Of a stretch of DNA of 64,000 bases, positions 53,638 through 62,734 are shown piece by piece. Position numbers and translations under genes: made by a program. The notes beneath the pieces were generated by a model, which saw only the letters and a program-made list of their open reading frames with translations, was not told the DNA's origin and did no database searches. How positions within the stretch are numbered: position 1 is the stretch's first letter; each line of letters starts with the position of its first letter. This DNA is from an uncultured Selenomonadales bacterium (GTDB lineage Bacteria; Bacillota; Negativicutes; Selenomonadales; Selenomonadaceae), in assembly GCA_900315155.1 (NCBI GenBank), contig OMYB01000014.1, positions 1 through 64,000 of the forward strand. The letters run 5' to 3'.

Positions 53638-53673
53638 AAAGTCAGATAGATAGTAAATATGCACGAACCGGAT
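53623..53673 (+). repeat. operator-like repeats B and C
   Basis: ACCGGTTCATATAATAAA (53623-53640) covers the -10 of the plus promoter. Its inverted relative, ATCCGGTTCGTGCATATTTA, reads on the minus strand at 53654-53673. All copies share CGGTTC then an A+T-rich TATA-like stretch. Confidence 0.45.
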
Positions 53674-53737
53674 GAAAGAGAGAAGGCTGAATCAAAGAAA
53701 CCTGTCCCATAATTTTTAGAAAGAAAAGGTGAATGTA

Positions 53738-54967
53738 ATGGCTGTCCATGTAATCAAGGAATCACGCCGCTGCCTCCAGTGCAAGAAACCGATGTGCCGC
53801 CTCCACGGCTGCCCCGTCGAGACCAACATCCCAGAAATGATTGCCCTGTTCCTCCACGGGGACCTCGACAAGGCGGGTGCCATGCTGTTCGAGAACAACC
53901 CGCTGAGCGTATTCTGCTCGCTCGTCTGTGACCATGAGGAGCAATGCGAGGGCAACTGCATCCAGGGCCGCAAAGGTGCCCCGATCCAGGTCTCCTCCAT
54001 CGAGCACTACATTTCGAACACGTACCTCGACAACGCCGATATGACACACGCGCCGCTCAACGGACAGAGCGTCGCCATCATCGGGTCCGGGCCTGCCGGC
54101 CTCACCGTCGCCGTCAAGCTCGCCAAGCTCGGCTACGATGTCACGATCTTCGAGAAGATGGATAAGATCGGCGGCATGATGCGTTACGGCATCCCGGATT
54201 TCCGCATGCCGAAGACCATCCTCGACCGCTACGAGAAAAAGCTCATCGAGCTCGGCATCCACATCCGCCCGAACATCGATATCGGCAGCGTCATCACGAT
54301 CGACACGCTCCTGAACGATGGCTACGATGCCGTCTTCATCGGCTCGGGCGTCTGGCAGCCGCGCAAGCTCGGCGTCAAGGGCGAAAGCCTCGGCAACTGC
54401 CACTATGCCATAGACTACCTGCTGAACCCGGACGTGTTCCACCTCGGTGACCACGTCGCCGTCATCGGCTCGGGCAACAGCGCCATCGACGTCGCGCGCA
54501 CCGCCATCCGCAAGGGGAGCCGCCACGTCACGATCTACGCGCGCCATCAGGAAGTCCGCGCCAGCATCCGCGAGTTCGAGTACGCGCAGGCCGATGGCGT
54601 CGACTTCGAGTTCAATAAGGGCGTCGATGAGGTCACGAAAAAGGGCCCGATGGTCGTAGACCTGAACTACGACGAGAATGGCAAGCTCGTGAGCAAGGGA
54701 ACGCCGGAGCTCGTCCCCGCCGACAGCACGATCATCGCCGTCTCGCAGGGGCCGAAAGACCGCATCGTGAGCTCCACGACCGGCCTCGAGACGACGGAAC
54801 GCGGTCTCATGGAAGTCGATGAAGACGGCCGCACGACGCGCGAGGGTATCTTCTCCGCCGGCGACGTCGTCCTTGGCCCCTGGAATGTCGTCCAGAGCGT
54901 CAAGGCTGCCAAGCGCACGGCAGCGGCGATAGACCAGTACCTCACGCAGAAGCGCGAGGCAAAATAA
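53738..54967 (+). CDS. glutamate synthase small-subunit-like NADPH oxidoreductase
   Basis: 409 residues from ATG 53738 (AAAGGTG upstream). N-terminal Fe-S domain: CLQCKKPMCRLHGCPV and CSLVCDHEEQCEGNCIQGRKG (about 11-75). FAD site IIGSGPAGLTVAVKLAKLGYDVTIFEK (about 111-137), NADPH site VIGSGNSAIDVARTAIRKG (about 245-265), and a C-terminal FAD motif EGIFSAGDVVLGPWNVVQSVKAAKRTAAAI. Such proteins are GltD or homologues working with other partners (NfnB, dihydropyrimidine dehydrogenase). No large glutamate synthase subunit is adjacent, so the electron partner is unknown. Confidence 0.9.
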   Translation: MAVHVIKESRRCLQCKKPMCRLHGCPVETNIPEMIALFLHGDLDKAGAMLFENNPLSVFCSLVCDHEEQCEGNCIQGRKGAPIQVSSIEHYISNTYLDNADMTHAPLNGQSVAIIGSGPAGLTVAVKLAKLGYDVTIFEKMDKIGGMMRYGIPDFRMPKTILDRYEKKLIELGIHIRPNIDIGSVITIDTLLNDGYDAVFIGSGVWQPRKLGVKGESLGNCHYAIDYLLNPDVFHLGDHVAVIGSGNSAIDVARTAIRKGSRHVTIYARHQEVRASIREFEYAQADGVDFEFNKGVDEVTKKGPMVVDLNYDENGKLVSKGTPELVPADSTIIAVSQGPKDRIVSSTTGLETTERGLMEVDEDGRTTREGIFSAGDVVLGPWNVVQSVKAAKRTAAAIDQYLTQKREAK

Positions 54968-55005
54968 CCGGAAAACCGGAGATTTTTCGAAACAGGAGAT
55001 TTTTC

Positions 55006-55617
55006 ATGGAAGCATTATTCGCATCGCCGTCGAGCGCCTTTGCCCTGCTCGGTGTCCTCATCTTTATCCTCGCGTTCATGCGCATCCGGAACGTCCATCT
55101 CGACATCCATCTGCTCATCAATACCGCGCTCATGGTCGGCGTCGCGATCATCCTGCACCAGATGCGGCTGTTCCACATGCCGCAGGGCGGCAGCGTCACG
55201 CTCGGCGGCATGGTTCCTCTGCTGCTGCTCGCCTACCGCTACGGCCCCGGCGTTGGTGCGCTCGGCGGATTCGTCTTCGGCTGCCTCAACATCATGCAGG
55301 ATCCCTATATCGTCCATCCCGTGCAGGTGCTCTTTGACTATCCCCTGCCCTACATGGCCATGGGGCTTGCCGGCGCATTCCGCCATCGCCTCTACCTCGG
55401 CACTGCCATCGCCTTCCTGGCGCGCATGGCCTGCCACGTTATCTCCGGCGTCGTCTTCTTCGCCTCGTTCGCACCCGAGGGCCAGTCTCCTCTCGTCTAC
55501 TCCCTCGTCTTCAACGGGACCTACCTCGTCCCCGAGTGCATCATCTGCCTCATCATCCTCCGCTTCCTCCCCATCCAGCGCCTCTTAAGCGCCATGGACC
55601 CGCACAACGCGAGATAA
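55006..55617 (+). CDS. thiT: ThiT-like thiamine transporter (S component)
   Basis: 203 residues, six membrane helices. The block MPQGGSVTLGGMVPLLLLAYRYGPGVGALGGFVFGCLN (about 63-100) and DYPLPYMAMGLAG with ARMACHVISGVVFFASF match the YuaJ/ThiT family. ThiT is the substrate-binding part of an energy-coupling-factor transporter; the EcfAAT genes are not in this window. There is no TPP riboswitch between it and the upstream gene 38 bp away, so it appears co-transcribed with the gltD-like gene. AACAGGAG precedes the ATG. Confidence 0.85.
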   Translation: MEALFASPSSAFALLGVLIFILAFMRIRNVHLDIHLLINTALMVGVAIILHQMRLFHMPQGGSVTLGGMVPLLLLAYRYGPGVGALGGFVFGCLNIMQDPYIVHPVQVLFDYPLPYMAMGLAGAFRHRLYLGTAIAFLARMACHVISGVVFFASFAPEGQSPLVYSLVFNGTYLVPECIICLIILRFLPIQRLLSAMDPHNAR

Positions 55618-55626
55618 ATACCGAAA

Positions 55627-55663
55627 AAAAGACTTCCCTTTTCATGCAAAGGGAAGCCTTTTT
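55627..55663 (+). terminator. bidirectional terminator
   Basis: GACTTCCCTTT and AAAGGGAAG form the stem, with T runs on both strands (TTTTTT on plus, TTTTTTT on minus). It ends both thiT and the convergent holA; the holA stop lies at its edge. Confidence 0.9.
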
Positions 55664-56730
55664 TACTGCGTGCAGAGCGCGATGACGGCATGCTCGAGGC
55701 GTTCGTTGCCGGCCTGGCCAGTCTTGAGGAGGTAGTCGGCGTCGATGAGCTCGAGCATGGCCTGCTTCAGCGTCGCCGTGGGGAAGGCCTCCGCCGCGCG
55801 GCCGAGGCGTTCGGCGATGTAGGGGTTGAGCTCGAGCGGCTTTGCAAGGGCCTTGCCCCGGACGCCCTGCGCCTGCAGTTCCTTGGCCTGCCAGAGCTGG
55901 CGGACGTGGCGCGTGAGCAGCGCGAGGATGACCGTGAAATACGTGCCCTCCTCGAGCTCGCGGCGCAGCAGGGCGAGTGCCTTGCGCGGCTTCCGCTCGC
56001 TGATCGCATCGAGCAGGGCAAAGACAGAGACCTCGGGCACGCCCGCGAAGATCTGCTGCAGGGCCGCCTTCGTGATGCGGCGGTCTTTGTTGTAGAGCGC
56101 GACCATATCGAGCTGCTGGTCCAGGTAGCCGAGGTCGATGGTCTGCATGACGCTCACGGCCGCAGAAAAATACGCCTCGGCATCGCGGTCCATGTCCTTG
56201 TTGATGCTCTGCAGCTTGCCCTGCAGCCATTCGTTGATGTTCCACGCGCGGATGGGCTCCGCATCGAGCACGAGCCCCGCCTTGTCTATCGCCTTGTAGA
56301 GCTTTTTCCGCTTATCCGCTTTGCTGGACGAAAGGAAAATACAATAGCTGTAGTCCGGGAGATTCGCCAGCGCTGCCATCAGGCGTTCGAGCTTCTTGTC
56401 CTTGCCCGCCGGCTTCTTCGTTTCGCCATCCGTCCCGCCCTTTTCGGCTGCCGCGCCCTTTTTCGCATGGAACCACGGCGCGTCCTGCACGAGGATGACG
56501 TTTTTCTCCGTAAAGAACGGCACGGTCTCGAGCATGCCGATAAGCGAATCGCTGTCGACATCGCCCGTGAGCGTCTGCACGCTGTCCTGCATGCCCTCGC
56601 CGCCCGGAAACAGCCGTCCAAGGATGCGGTCCCGTGCCCTGTCGATGAAGTAATGCTCCTCGCCCGCGAGCAGGAACACATGCGGGAGATTCCCCTTCAG
56701 CGTCTTTCCCATGAATGCATTGAAATTCAA
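55663..56730 (-). CDS. holA: DNA polymerase III delta subunit
   Basis: About 355 residues. N-terminal GNLPHVFLLAGEEHYFIDRARDRILGRLFPG (the beta-clamp and ATP-like region), domain III with LLDAISERKPRKALALLRRELEEGTYFTVILALLTRHVRQLWQAKEL near the C-terminus. It opens the sliding clamp in the loader. Start: TTG 56730 has AAAGGTG properly spaced, giving MNFNAFMGK. The GTG at 56739 overlaps that site. Last gene of the competence operon, 73 bp after the helicase. Confidence 0.92.
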   Translation of the reverse strand: MNFNAFMGKTLKGNLPHVFLLAGEEHYFIDRARDRILGRLFPGGEGMQDSVQTLTGDVDSDSLIGMLETVPFFTEKNVILVQDAPWFHAKKGAAAEKGGTDGETKKPAGKDKKLERLMAALANLPDYSYCIFLSSSKADKRKKLYKAIDKAGLVLDAEPIRAWNINEWLQGKLQSINKDMDRDAEAYFSAAVSVMQTIDLGYLDQQLDMVALYNKDRRITKAALQQIFAGVPEVSVFALLDAISERKPRKALALLRRELEEGTYFTVILALLTRHVRQLWQAKELQAQGVRGKALAKPLELNPYIAERLGRAAEAFPTATLKQAMLELIDADYLLKTGQAGNERLEHAVIALCTQ

Positions 56731-56802
56731 CGTTCTCACCTTTTCGTTTTACATGCTGTCTTTCAGTATACACGAAAGCGGTGCAGATTGACAGAGATTC
56801 CG

Positions 56803-59409
56803 TCAGACCCGCTGCGTATACCGGGAGGGGATCTGGGAAATAAAGGGGCTCTGGCGCTGGTAGTGGCTGCCTGACTGCGCGCTCCACGACAGGAAAAGCT
56901 GCTTCTTCGCCCGTGTGATGGCGACGTAGAACAGCCGCTTCTCCTCCTCCGCACGCCCCTCCTCCTCCGCCTTGAAGAACGGGAAGGCGCCGTCGTGCAC
57001 GCCTGCGAGGAAGACGTAATCGAACTCGGATCCCTTGGCCTGGTGCACGGTGATGAGCGGGATTTTCGGCTTATCCGTCTGGCTGTCGAGGTCGTTCGTC
57101 GAGAGCGTCGTCGCGCGCAGGAAAAGCGCCGCCGCATCGCGCGGGCTCACGGACGGGTCATCGAGCTCGCGTGCCTTGCGGATGAGGTCGCGCAGGTTCT
57201 CGATGCGCTGGACCTCCTGCCGTTCCTGGTAGTATGGGACAATGCCGCCGTCCATCATGATGTTGATGAGCAGCTGCCACGGGCGCAGCCGGTCCGCCTG
57301 CGAGCGCAGATCGCCGATTTTTTCGGCGAGGGCGCGGAACTTATCCGCGTAGGCCGCAAAGCGCGCACGCCGCTCCTCCATCTTCGGCCGGATATCCTGT
57401 TCCACGGCATAATGGAGGATCTCTGCTGTCGCGAGGATGTCGTCCATCGCATCGTGGCTCGAGGCATGCTTCACGTGGAAATGCTGGCCTAGGAACTCGA
57501 GCTTGTGGTTCGGCAGATTCGGGTAGAAGCGGCGAAAGATATCGAGCGTATCCGAATACCCCGCATAGTCGAACGCCGGCAAATCGAGACGCCCGAGCTC
57601 GCTTTCGAGGATGCTCAGGTCAAACGTGACGTTATGCCCGACGATCCAGCTGCCCTTCGCGAAGGCGCAGAAATCCTGCAGGGCCTTCGCGGGGTCCTCG
57701 CCCTCTTTGGCCAGGAGCTCATCCGTGAGATGGTGCACGCGCACGGAGTCGCCGACGCTGAGTTTTGGATGCAGCAGGCGCTTGAACGACGCTTTGACCT
57801 GCCCTTTGCGGTCGAGACGGATGCCTGCGATCTGGATGATTTCCTCTTTCGTCGGGTCGACGCCCGTCGTCTCCACATCAAAAACGACGACATTCTCCGC
57901 ATCGAGCGCATCCAAAAGCGGGCCGAACGGGTCGCCGGCCTCCCTGCCCTGCTCATCGAGGTAGTCCGTGATGCGGATGCCCGCGCGGCGGAAATTCTCC
58001 GAGGCGATGCGCCGGATGGTCGCCGGGCCGATGCCAACGCCAAACCGGTTGAGGATACGCACGAGGCTCGTGACATCGTGTTTGTTGAGCGTGAGCTTCA
58101 GGAAAGCCAGCGCATCCTTGATTTCCTGCCGGCGGTAGAATTTCACCTCGTCGATGAGCATGAACGGCACGCGTTCCTCCTTGGGCACGCGCAGGCCGAA
58201 CTGGGCAAACTGCGCGGAGAGCATCTGGTTGTAGCGGTTCGTGCGCGTGAGGATGCAGACGCGGCTGTAGTCATCCCGGACGGGCAGCTGCTGGATCGTA
58301 CTGTAGATCCACCAGGCCTCGTCCTGGATATCCTGTGCGCCCTTGATGACGATGGGAGCCCCCGGCACCTGGCTCATCGCCTCCATGCCCTCGGGGTAGA
58401 TGGCGGCGACGCGGTCCGGGAACATGTTCTGCAGGCAGGCAAACGAGGCCTGCAGCAGCACCTGCGTCGAGCGATAGTTCTCGTGCAGCACGATGCGGCG
58501 CGGCTGATACGCCTTTTCGTAGGCACGCAGGACAATCTCCGGGTGGGAACCGCGCCATTCGTAGATGGTCTGGAAATAATCGCCGCAGAGCAGCAGGCGG
58601 CTCGCGCCGAAGATGCGGGAAATCACGCGGTACTCGAGCTCGCTCGTATCCTGTACCTCATCGACGTTGATGTAGAGGAAATGCCGCGCCCAGCGCCCCG
58701 TGATTTCGTCGTCCTGCAGCAGCATACCCGTGCGCACGATGAGGTCGGTGAAATCGAGGCCGTGTAGCTCCTGCAGGCGGCGGTCATAGGCGGCCGTAAG
58801 GGAGGCGCCCCAGGTACACCAGCCGTCGTAGAGCTGCTTGTAGAAGCGCCAGCCATCGTCGAGGCATTTGCCGCGGATCTGTGCGGATTCCTTGTCGATG
58901 AGCCGGGCCAGGACCTTTTCATAGGAGACCGATGCATCGCCGGTCTTGAGGACCTGCATCGCCTTGGCGGATTTCAGCTGCTCGATGAGGTTCTGGAGGG
59001 CGCGCAGCGGCCAGCTCTCCTCGGGCCGCTCCTGCTGACAGACCTCCGTAAGCAGGCTGCGGCAGTCGACTTCGTCAAAGATTGTGAAGTCGGCAAAGAG
59101 GTCCGTATGGCGCTTGGTTTCCGCCTTGATGACGTCGTAGCAGAAACCGTGCAGCGTGCGGACAATCACGCGCATGCCGCCCTCGCCCGCGATCTTCTCG
59201 ATGCGCTCCTTCATCTCGCGGCAGGCCTTGTTCGTAAACGTCAGGCAGAGGATCTCCTCCGGCTGTGCGAGCTTCTGCGACAGGATATTCGCAATGCGGC
59301 ACGCCAGCGTGTTCGTCTTACCCGTGCCCGCCGGAGCCAAAAGCAGCAAATTATGCTCAAAATCCGTCGCCGCCAGCTGCTGCTGCGCGTTCAAAATAGG
59401 TTGTGACAT
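56803..59409 (-). CDS. UvrD/PcrA-like helicase with internal DnaQ-type 3'-5' exonuclease domain
   Basis: 868 residues from ATG 59409 (AAAGGAG). Superfamily 1 helicase: APAGTGKT (25-32), NVDEVQDTSELEYR (motif II, about 248-261), GDYFQTIYEWRGSHP (motif III, about 276-290), HENYRSTQ (motif IV). Residues about 505-668 are a DEDDh exonuclease: VVFDVETTG (Asp511, Glu513), VGHNVTFDLSIL (Asp597), SHDAMDD (His652, Asp657). The helicase then resumes with TVHQAKGSEFDYVFLAG and LFYVAITRAKKQLFLS near the C-terminus. So the nuclease is inserted inside helicase domain 2. It starts 13 bp after comEC. Confidence 0.92.
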   Translation of the reverse strand: MSQPILNAQQQLAATDFEHNLLLLAPAGTGKTNTLACRIANILSQKLAQPEEILCLTFTNKACREMKERIEKIAGEGGMRVIVRTLHGFCYDVIKAETKRHTDLFADFTIFDEVDCRSLLTEVCQQERPEESWPLRALQNLIEQLKSAKAMQVLKTGDASVSYEKVLARLIDKESAQIRGKCLDDGWRFYKQLYDGWCTWGASLTAAYDRRLQELHGLDFTDLIVRTGMLLQDDEITGRWARHFLYINVDEVQDTSELEYRVISRIFGASRLLLCGDYFQTIYEWRGSHPEIVLRAYEKAYQPRRIVLHENYRSTQVLLQASFACLQNMFPDRVAAIYPEGMEAMSQVPGAPIVIKGAQDIQDEAWWIYSTIQQLPVRDDYSRVCILTRTNRYNQMLSAQFAQFGLRVPKEERVPFMLIDEVKFYRRQEIKDALAFLKLTLNKHDVTSLVRILNRFGVGIGPATIRRIASENFRRAGIRITDYLDEQGREAGDPFGPLLDALDAENVVVFDVETTGVDPTKEEIIQIAGIRLDRKGQVKASFKRLLHPKLSVGDSVRVHHLTDELLAKEGEDPAKALQDFCAFAKGSWIVGHNVTFDLSILESELGRLDLPAFDYAGYSDTLDIFRRFYPNLPNHKLEFLGQHFHVKHASSHDAMDDILATAEILHYAVEQDIRPKMEERRARFAAYADKFRALAEKIGDLRSQADRLRPWQLLINIMMDGGIVPYYQERQEVQRIENLRDLIRKARELDDPSVSPRDAAALFLRATTLSTNDLDSQTDKPKIPLITVHQAKGSEFDYVFLAGVHDGAFPFFKAEEEGRAEEEKRLFYVAITRAKKQLFLSWSAQSGSHYQRQSPFISQIPSRYTQRV

Positions 59410-59422
59410 GGTTCTTTCTCCT

Positions 59423-61828
59423 TTATTGTACAAAAGTCTCAACCTTCATCTTTTTCCCGTCTGTCCGAAACACGGTTGCCCCATCTTCATCGGTCCGGTA
59501 GATTCCTGCCCCGGCCTCTTTCAGGCGTTTCACGATATCTGGCTTCGGGTGCCCGAACGTGTTATCCGCACCGACGGAGATCATGGCCCATTTCGGGTGT
59601 ACGGCCTGCAGGAACGCCTCAGACGTGGAGGTATCCGACCCGTGATGCCCGACTTTGAGGACGTCGGCGCGCGGGTCGATACCTTCCTCGAGCAGTTTTT
59701 CTTCCTGCTCTTTGACGAGGTCGCCCGTGATGAGGAAGCTGGCGTTCCCGTAGGTGATGCGGTAGACGTTGGAGGCTTCATTGCCTGTGGAGGCACCAGC
59801 CCCGGCTGGGACCGGCGGCGCGAAAAGGACCTCGATAGTGACGCCGTCGATGTGGAACGTCTGGCCCTGATAGGCGACGTGGAATTTGGCGAGGTTCGGG
59901 TCGTTGTCGCCGAGCCCCATGCTGCGGGCATAGGCACTGACGCCCTCCCCCGCCGTGTAGACGGCATCGACGGGCATCTGGTGCAGGATGCCGCCGGTGC
60001 CCGCCGCATGGTCCTCATGGCAGTGCGTGAGAAAAATGGCATCGACGTGGCGGATGCCGCAGTACCACAGATAGGGTACATCGACTTTCGTGCCGATGTC
60101 AAAATTCCCGCCGCGGACACCGCCGGTATCGAACAAGATGGCATGTCCATGCGGGGTCAAAACCGCACAGCAGTCGCCCTGATGGACGTCCACGAAGCAC
60201 GCGCGCATTTCATTCGGCTGCCTCACCCATCCAGCGAAGCAGAATACGATGCCGCACAGGAAGGCGACACCGATATGCCAGCGATACGGCATGACGACCT
60301 GCCAGAGTTCCTGCCGCTTTTCGCCGGGCAGGACGGCGAGTCCCATGCCTGTGTAGTAAAGCACGCCGCCCCCTATGCCGATGGTAGGCAGCCAGACCTG
60401 GCCGCCCGGCAGCTTGGCGAGGAGGCGGACGATTTCGTAGGCAAAGCCTTCGAGCAGGCTGGCGAAGAGGAAGATGAGTTTCCCGAGAAACGGCAGGATG
60501 GCCGCGAGGATACCGCCAAAGAGCGCGATGACGATGATGAGCTCAAGGATTGGCACGGCGAGCAGGTTCGCGAGGAGTGCCGAGACAGAGACCTGATGAA
60601 AGTACCAGGCGAGGAACGGCAGCGTGGCGAGCTGGGCGGCGATCGTAATAGCGAGGCCCACCGCGAGCATGCCGGGGATATGGCACCGCATGAGTCCGTC
60701 GCGGCAGGCAGGCGCCACATAGAGCAGGCCAGCCGTAGCCGCAAAGGAGAGCTGAAAGCTGATGTGAAACAGCAGAAGTGGCGATAGCATCAGCATGACG
60801 AGACCGGTGAGGAGCAGGATGCGCCGGGCATCCTTTTCCCGTCCGAGTGCCAGCGCGATGAACGTGAGCCCGCCCATGATAGCGGAGCGGATGACGGGCG
60901 GCACGCATCCCGCGAGCATGCTGTAGATGGCGATGACGAGGATGACGAGCACGGCGGTCACGCGCTGCGGCAGATGCAGGCGCAGCCCGATCCACGCGAT
61001 GACGGCCGCGAGCAGGCTGATGTGCGAGCCGGAGACGGACAGGATATGCACGATGCCCGTCGTCGTGAAGGCATCGACGAGCTCCTGCGGCACGCCTTCG
61101 TATCCGCCGAAAAGCATGGCAAAGATCATCGCCGCATCGCTGGCGGGCATGACCTCCTCCATGCGTTCCCGGTAATGCGTGCGCACGCCCGTGAGCCAGC
61201 GCGAGAAATGCGCCGTATCCTGCGGCACGGCCTTTACGCCTGCCTTGCCTGCCGCCAGCGACGCCGTGATGCCGTCGCAGCGCAGGAGCATGACGGAGTC
61301 CATCTGCCCCGGGTCCTGATAGTTATGCGGCGAAAGAACCTTGCCCCGCGCCTGCACCTCATCCCCGATGCGCAGATGCGCGGCTTCTTTTTTCGCCAGC
61401 TCGCCGCCCGCATAGACATAGAGCCGCCCGCTCGCCCGCTGCTGCGTGTCCCCATTTTTCACGGACGCGGCCTCGAGCGTATAGCGGATTTTCCACTTTC
61501 CCTGCGGGTCCTTGCGGATGCGCGGCGCCTCGGTGAGCGTGCCTGTCACGACCACCTGCTCGCGCGCCCAGTGCGAGATATCGCTGGCCGGCAGCTGCCA
61601 GGCGGCCGCAAAGCGCACGAGCCCGAGCGCGAAAAACAAGACCGCGAACGCGAGCCACGTATATTCGCTTTGCCGCCGCAGCAGCGCAATGCCGGCAGCG
61701 AGTGCCACGATGAGCAGCGCGATGCCGAACCCCATCGGCACGGCGAGCTCATGCCCGAGCAGGATGCCCATCCCGAGCGCGGCCAGCAGGACGGCGAGAA
61801 AGCATTCCTGATGCTGTCCGATACTCAT
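59423..61828 (-). CDS. comEC: DNA uptake channel protein ComEC/Rec2
   Basis: 801 residues. An N-terminal membrane part with an OB-like loop (DUF4131, about 80-190), the Competence domain (about 250-510) with ATTTGIVHILSVSGSHISLLAAVI-like core, and a C-terminal metallo-beta-lactamase domain (FVDVHQGDCCAVLTPHGHAILFDTGG, LTHCHEDHAAGTGG). Full length. It is the inner-membrane channel for incoming single strands. The start overlaps the comEA stop by 4 bp. Confidence 0.93.
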   Translation of the reverse strand: MSIGQHQECFLAVLLAALGMGILLGHELAVPMGFGIALLIVALAAGIALLRRQSEYTWLAFAVLFFALGLVRFAAAWQLPASDISHWAREQVVVTGTLTEAPRIRKDPQGKWKIRYTLEAASVKNGDTQQRASGRLYVYAGGELAKKEAAHLRIGDEVQARGKVLSPHNYQDPGQMDSVMLLRCDGITASLAAGKAGVKAVPQDTAHFSRWLTGVRTHYRERMEEVMPASDAAMIFAMLFGGYEGVPQELVDAFTTTGIVHILSVSGSHISLLAAVIAWIGLRLHLPQRVTAVLVILVIAIYSMLAGCVPPVIRSAIMGGLTFIALALGREKDARRILLLTGLVMLMLSPLLLFHISFQLSFAATAGLLYVAPACRDGLMRCHIPGMLAVGLAITIAAQLATLPFLAWYFHQVSVSALLANLLAVPILELIIVIALFGGILAAILPFLGKLIFLFASLLEGFAYEIVRLLAKLPGGQVWLPTIGIGGGVLYYTGMGLAVLPGEKRQELWQVVMPYRWHIGVAFLCGIVFCFAGWVRQPNEMRACFVDVHQGDCCAVLTPHGHAILFDTGGVRGGNFDIGTKVDVPYLWYCGIRHVDAIFLTHCHEDHAAGTGGILHQMPVDAVYTAGEGVSAYARSMGLGDNDPNLAKFHVAYQGQTFHIDGVTIEVLFAPPVPAGAGASTGNEASNVYRITYGNASFLITGDLVKEQEEKLLEEGIDPRADVLKVGHHGSDTSTSEAFLQAVHPKWAMISVGADNTFGHPKPDIVKRLKEAGAGIYRTDEDGATVFRTDGKKMKVETFVQ

Positions 61829-62424
61829 ATGCTGACGCGCTCTTTCATCTTCTCGAACTTCGCATCCCCGATGCCGCGGACTTTCTTGAGCTCCTCGGGG
61901 CTCTGGAATCCCCCGTTGCTCTCGCGGTATTCGACGATGCGCTTTGCCATGGCCGGGCCGACGCCGGGCAGGCTGTCGAGTTCTTTTTCATCGGCCGTGT
62001 TGATGTTGACGACGCCCTGCGCGCCATCCCCGGCACCGCCGGACTTTCCACCAGACTTGCTGTCTTTCCCGTCCGATTTACCTTGATTTGCGTTCTTTGC
62101 ACCGGCTTTCTCCGGCACGCGAATCTGCTGGCCATCCTTGAGGGCCTGCGCCATGTTGAGCTTATCGGATGCCGCGGTCGGCAGCAGTCCGCCGCAGGCC
62201 TGCACGGCATCGGCCACGCGGGCGCCATCTTTCAGGGTCACGACGCCTGGTTTATTCACGGCTCCCGTCACATAGACGACGACATCCGCCGCCTGCTCCT
62301 CCTGCGCCGTCCCCTCGGCCAGCGTCTCGGCATCCGAGCTATCCCGCAGCCCGTAGGCCGTCCCGCCCAGCGCCGCGACGACGAGCACAAGCAGGACGAT
62401 CAGAGATTTTTTGTACATCGGCAA
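61825..62424 (-). CDS. comEA: competence DNA-binding protein ComEA
   Basis: 199 residues. Membrane anchor (about 4-26), SLBB domain (VVVYVTGAVNKPGVVTLKDGARVADAVQACGG, about 48-80), a flexible Lys/Ser/Gly linker, and the C-terminal helix-hairpin-helix pair (NINTADEKELDSLPGVGPAMAKRIVEYRESNGGF...LKKVRGIGDAKFEKM). It binds double-stranded DNA outside the membrane. Start is TTG 62424 with AGGAGG at a spacing of 8; the ATG two codons later lies too far. Confidence 0.93.
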   Translation of the reverse strand: MPMYKKSLIVLLVLVVAALGGTAYGLRDSSDAETLAEGTAQEEQAADVVVYVTGAVNKPGVVTLKDGARVADAVQACGGLLPTAASDKLNMAQALKDGQQIRVPEKAGAKNANQGKSDGKDSKSGGKSGGAGDGAQGVVNINTADEKELDSLPGVGPAMAKRIVEYRESNGGFQSPEELKKVRGIGDAKFEKMKERVSI

Positions 62425-62491
62425 AGTCTATTCCTCCTATCCAATCATCTTTCAGGAATAGAATTCCACATAAAACAAAAATCTCCTCCTA

Positions 62492-62698
62492 TCAGACAAA
62501 AAATTTTACAAAAAGGCCATCACGAAGTATTTTTTTACTAGAACGCCAATCGGGACAGAATCTGTCCATTAGCGCATGAAAGCATGCATTATGACTTGGC
62601 TCGTGCAGATGGGCCAGTTCGTGCATGATGATATAGCGGGTAGCGCGTACGGGATAGTGTACCAGCCCCAGGTTCAGGCAGATACGGGCCGTGCGCAC
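62492..62698 (-). pseudogene. 3' remnant of a YgjP-like metallopeptidase (DUF45)
   Basis: The frame holds the zinc motif HELAHLHEPSHNACFHALMDRFCPDWR, the hallmark C-terminal third of YgjP/M48-like hydrolases (usual length about 230). Directly upstream an in-frame stop and unrelated sequence replace the N-terminal region. The catalytic HExxH is intact, but the fold is not. Confidence 0.75.
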
Positions 62699-62734
62699 GT
62701 TTCAACCGGATCGTATATCTCACCCTGTTTCTGT

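Noticed and set aside
54967..55005. TPP riboswitch before thiT
   Set aside because: Only 38 bp separate the two genes and no CUGAGA-type conserved block is present.
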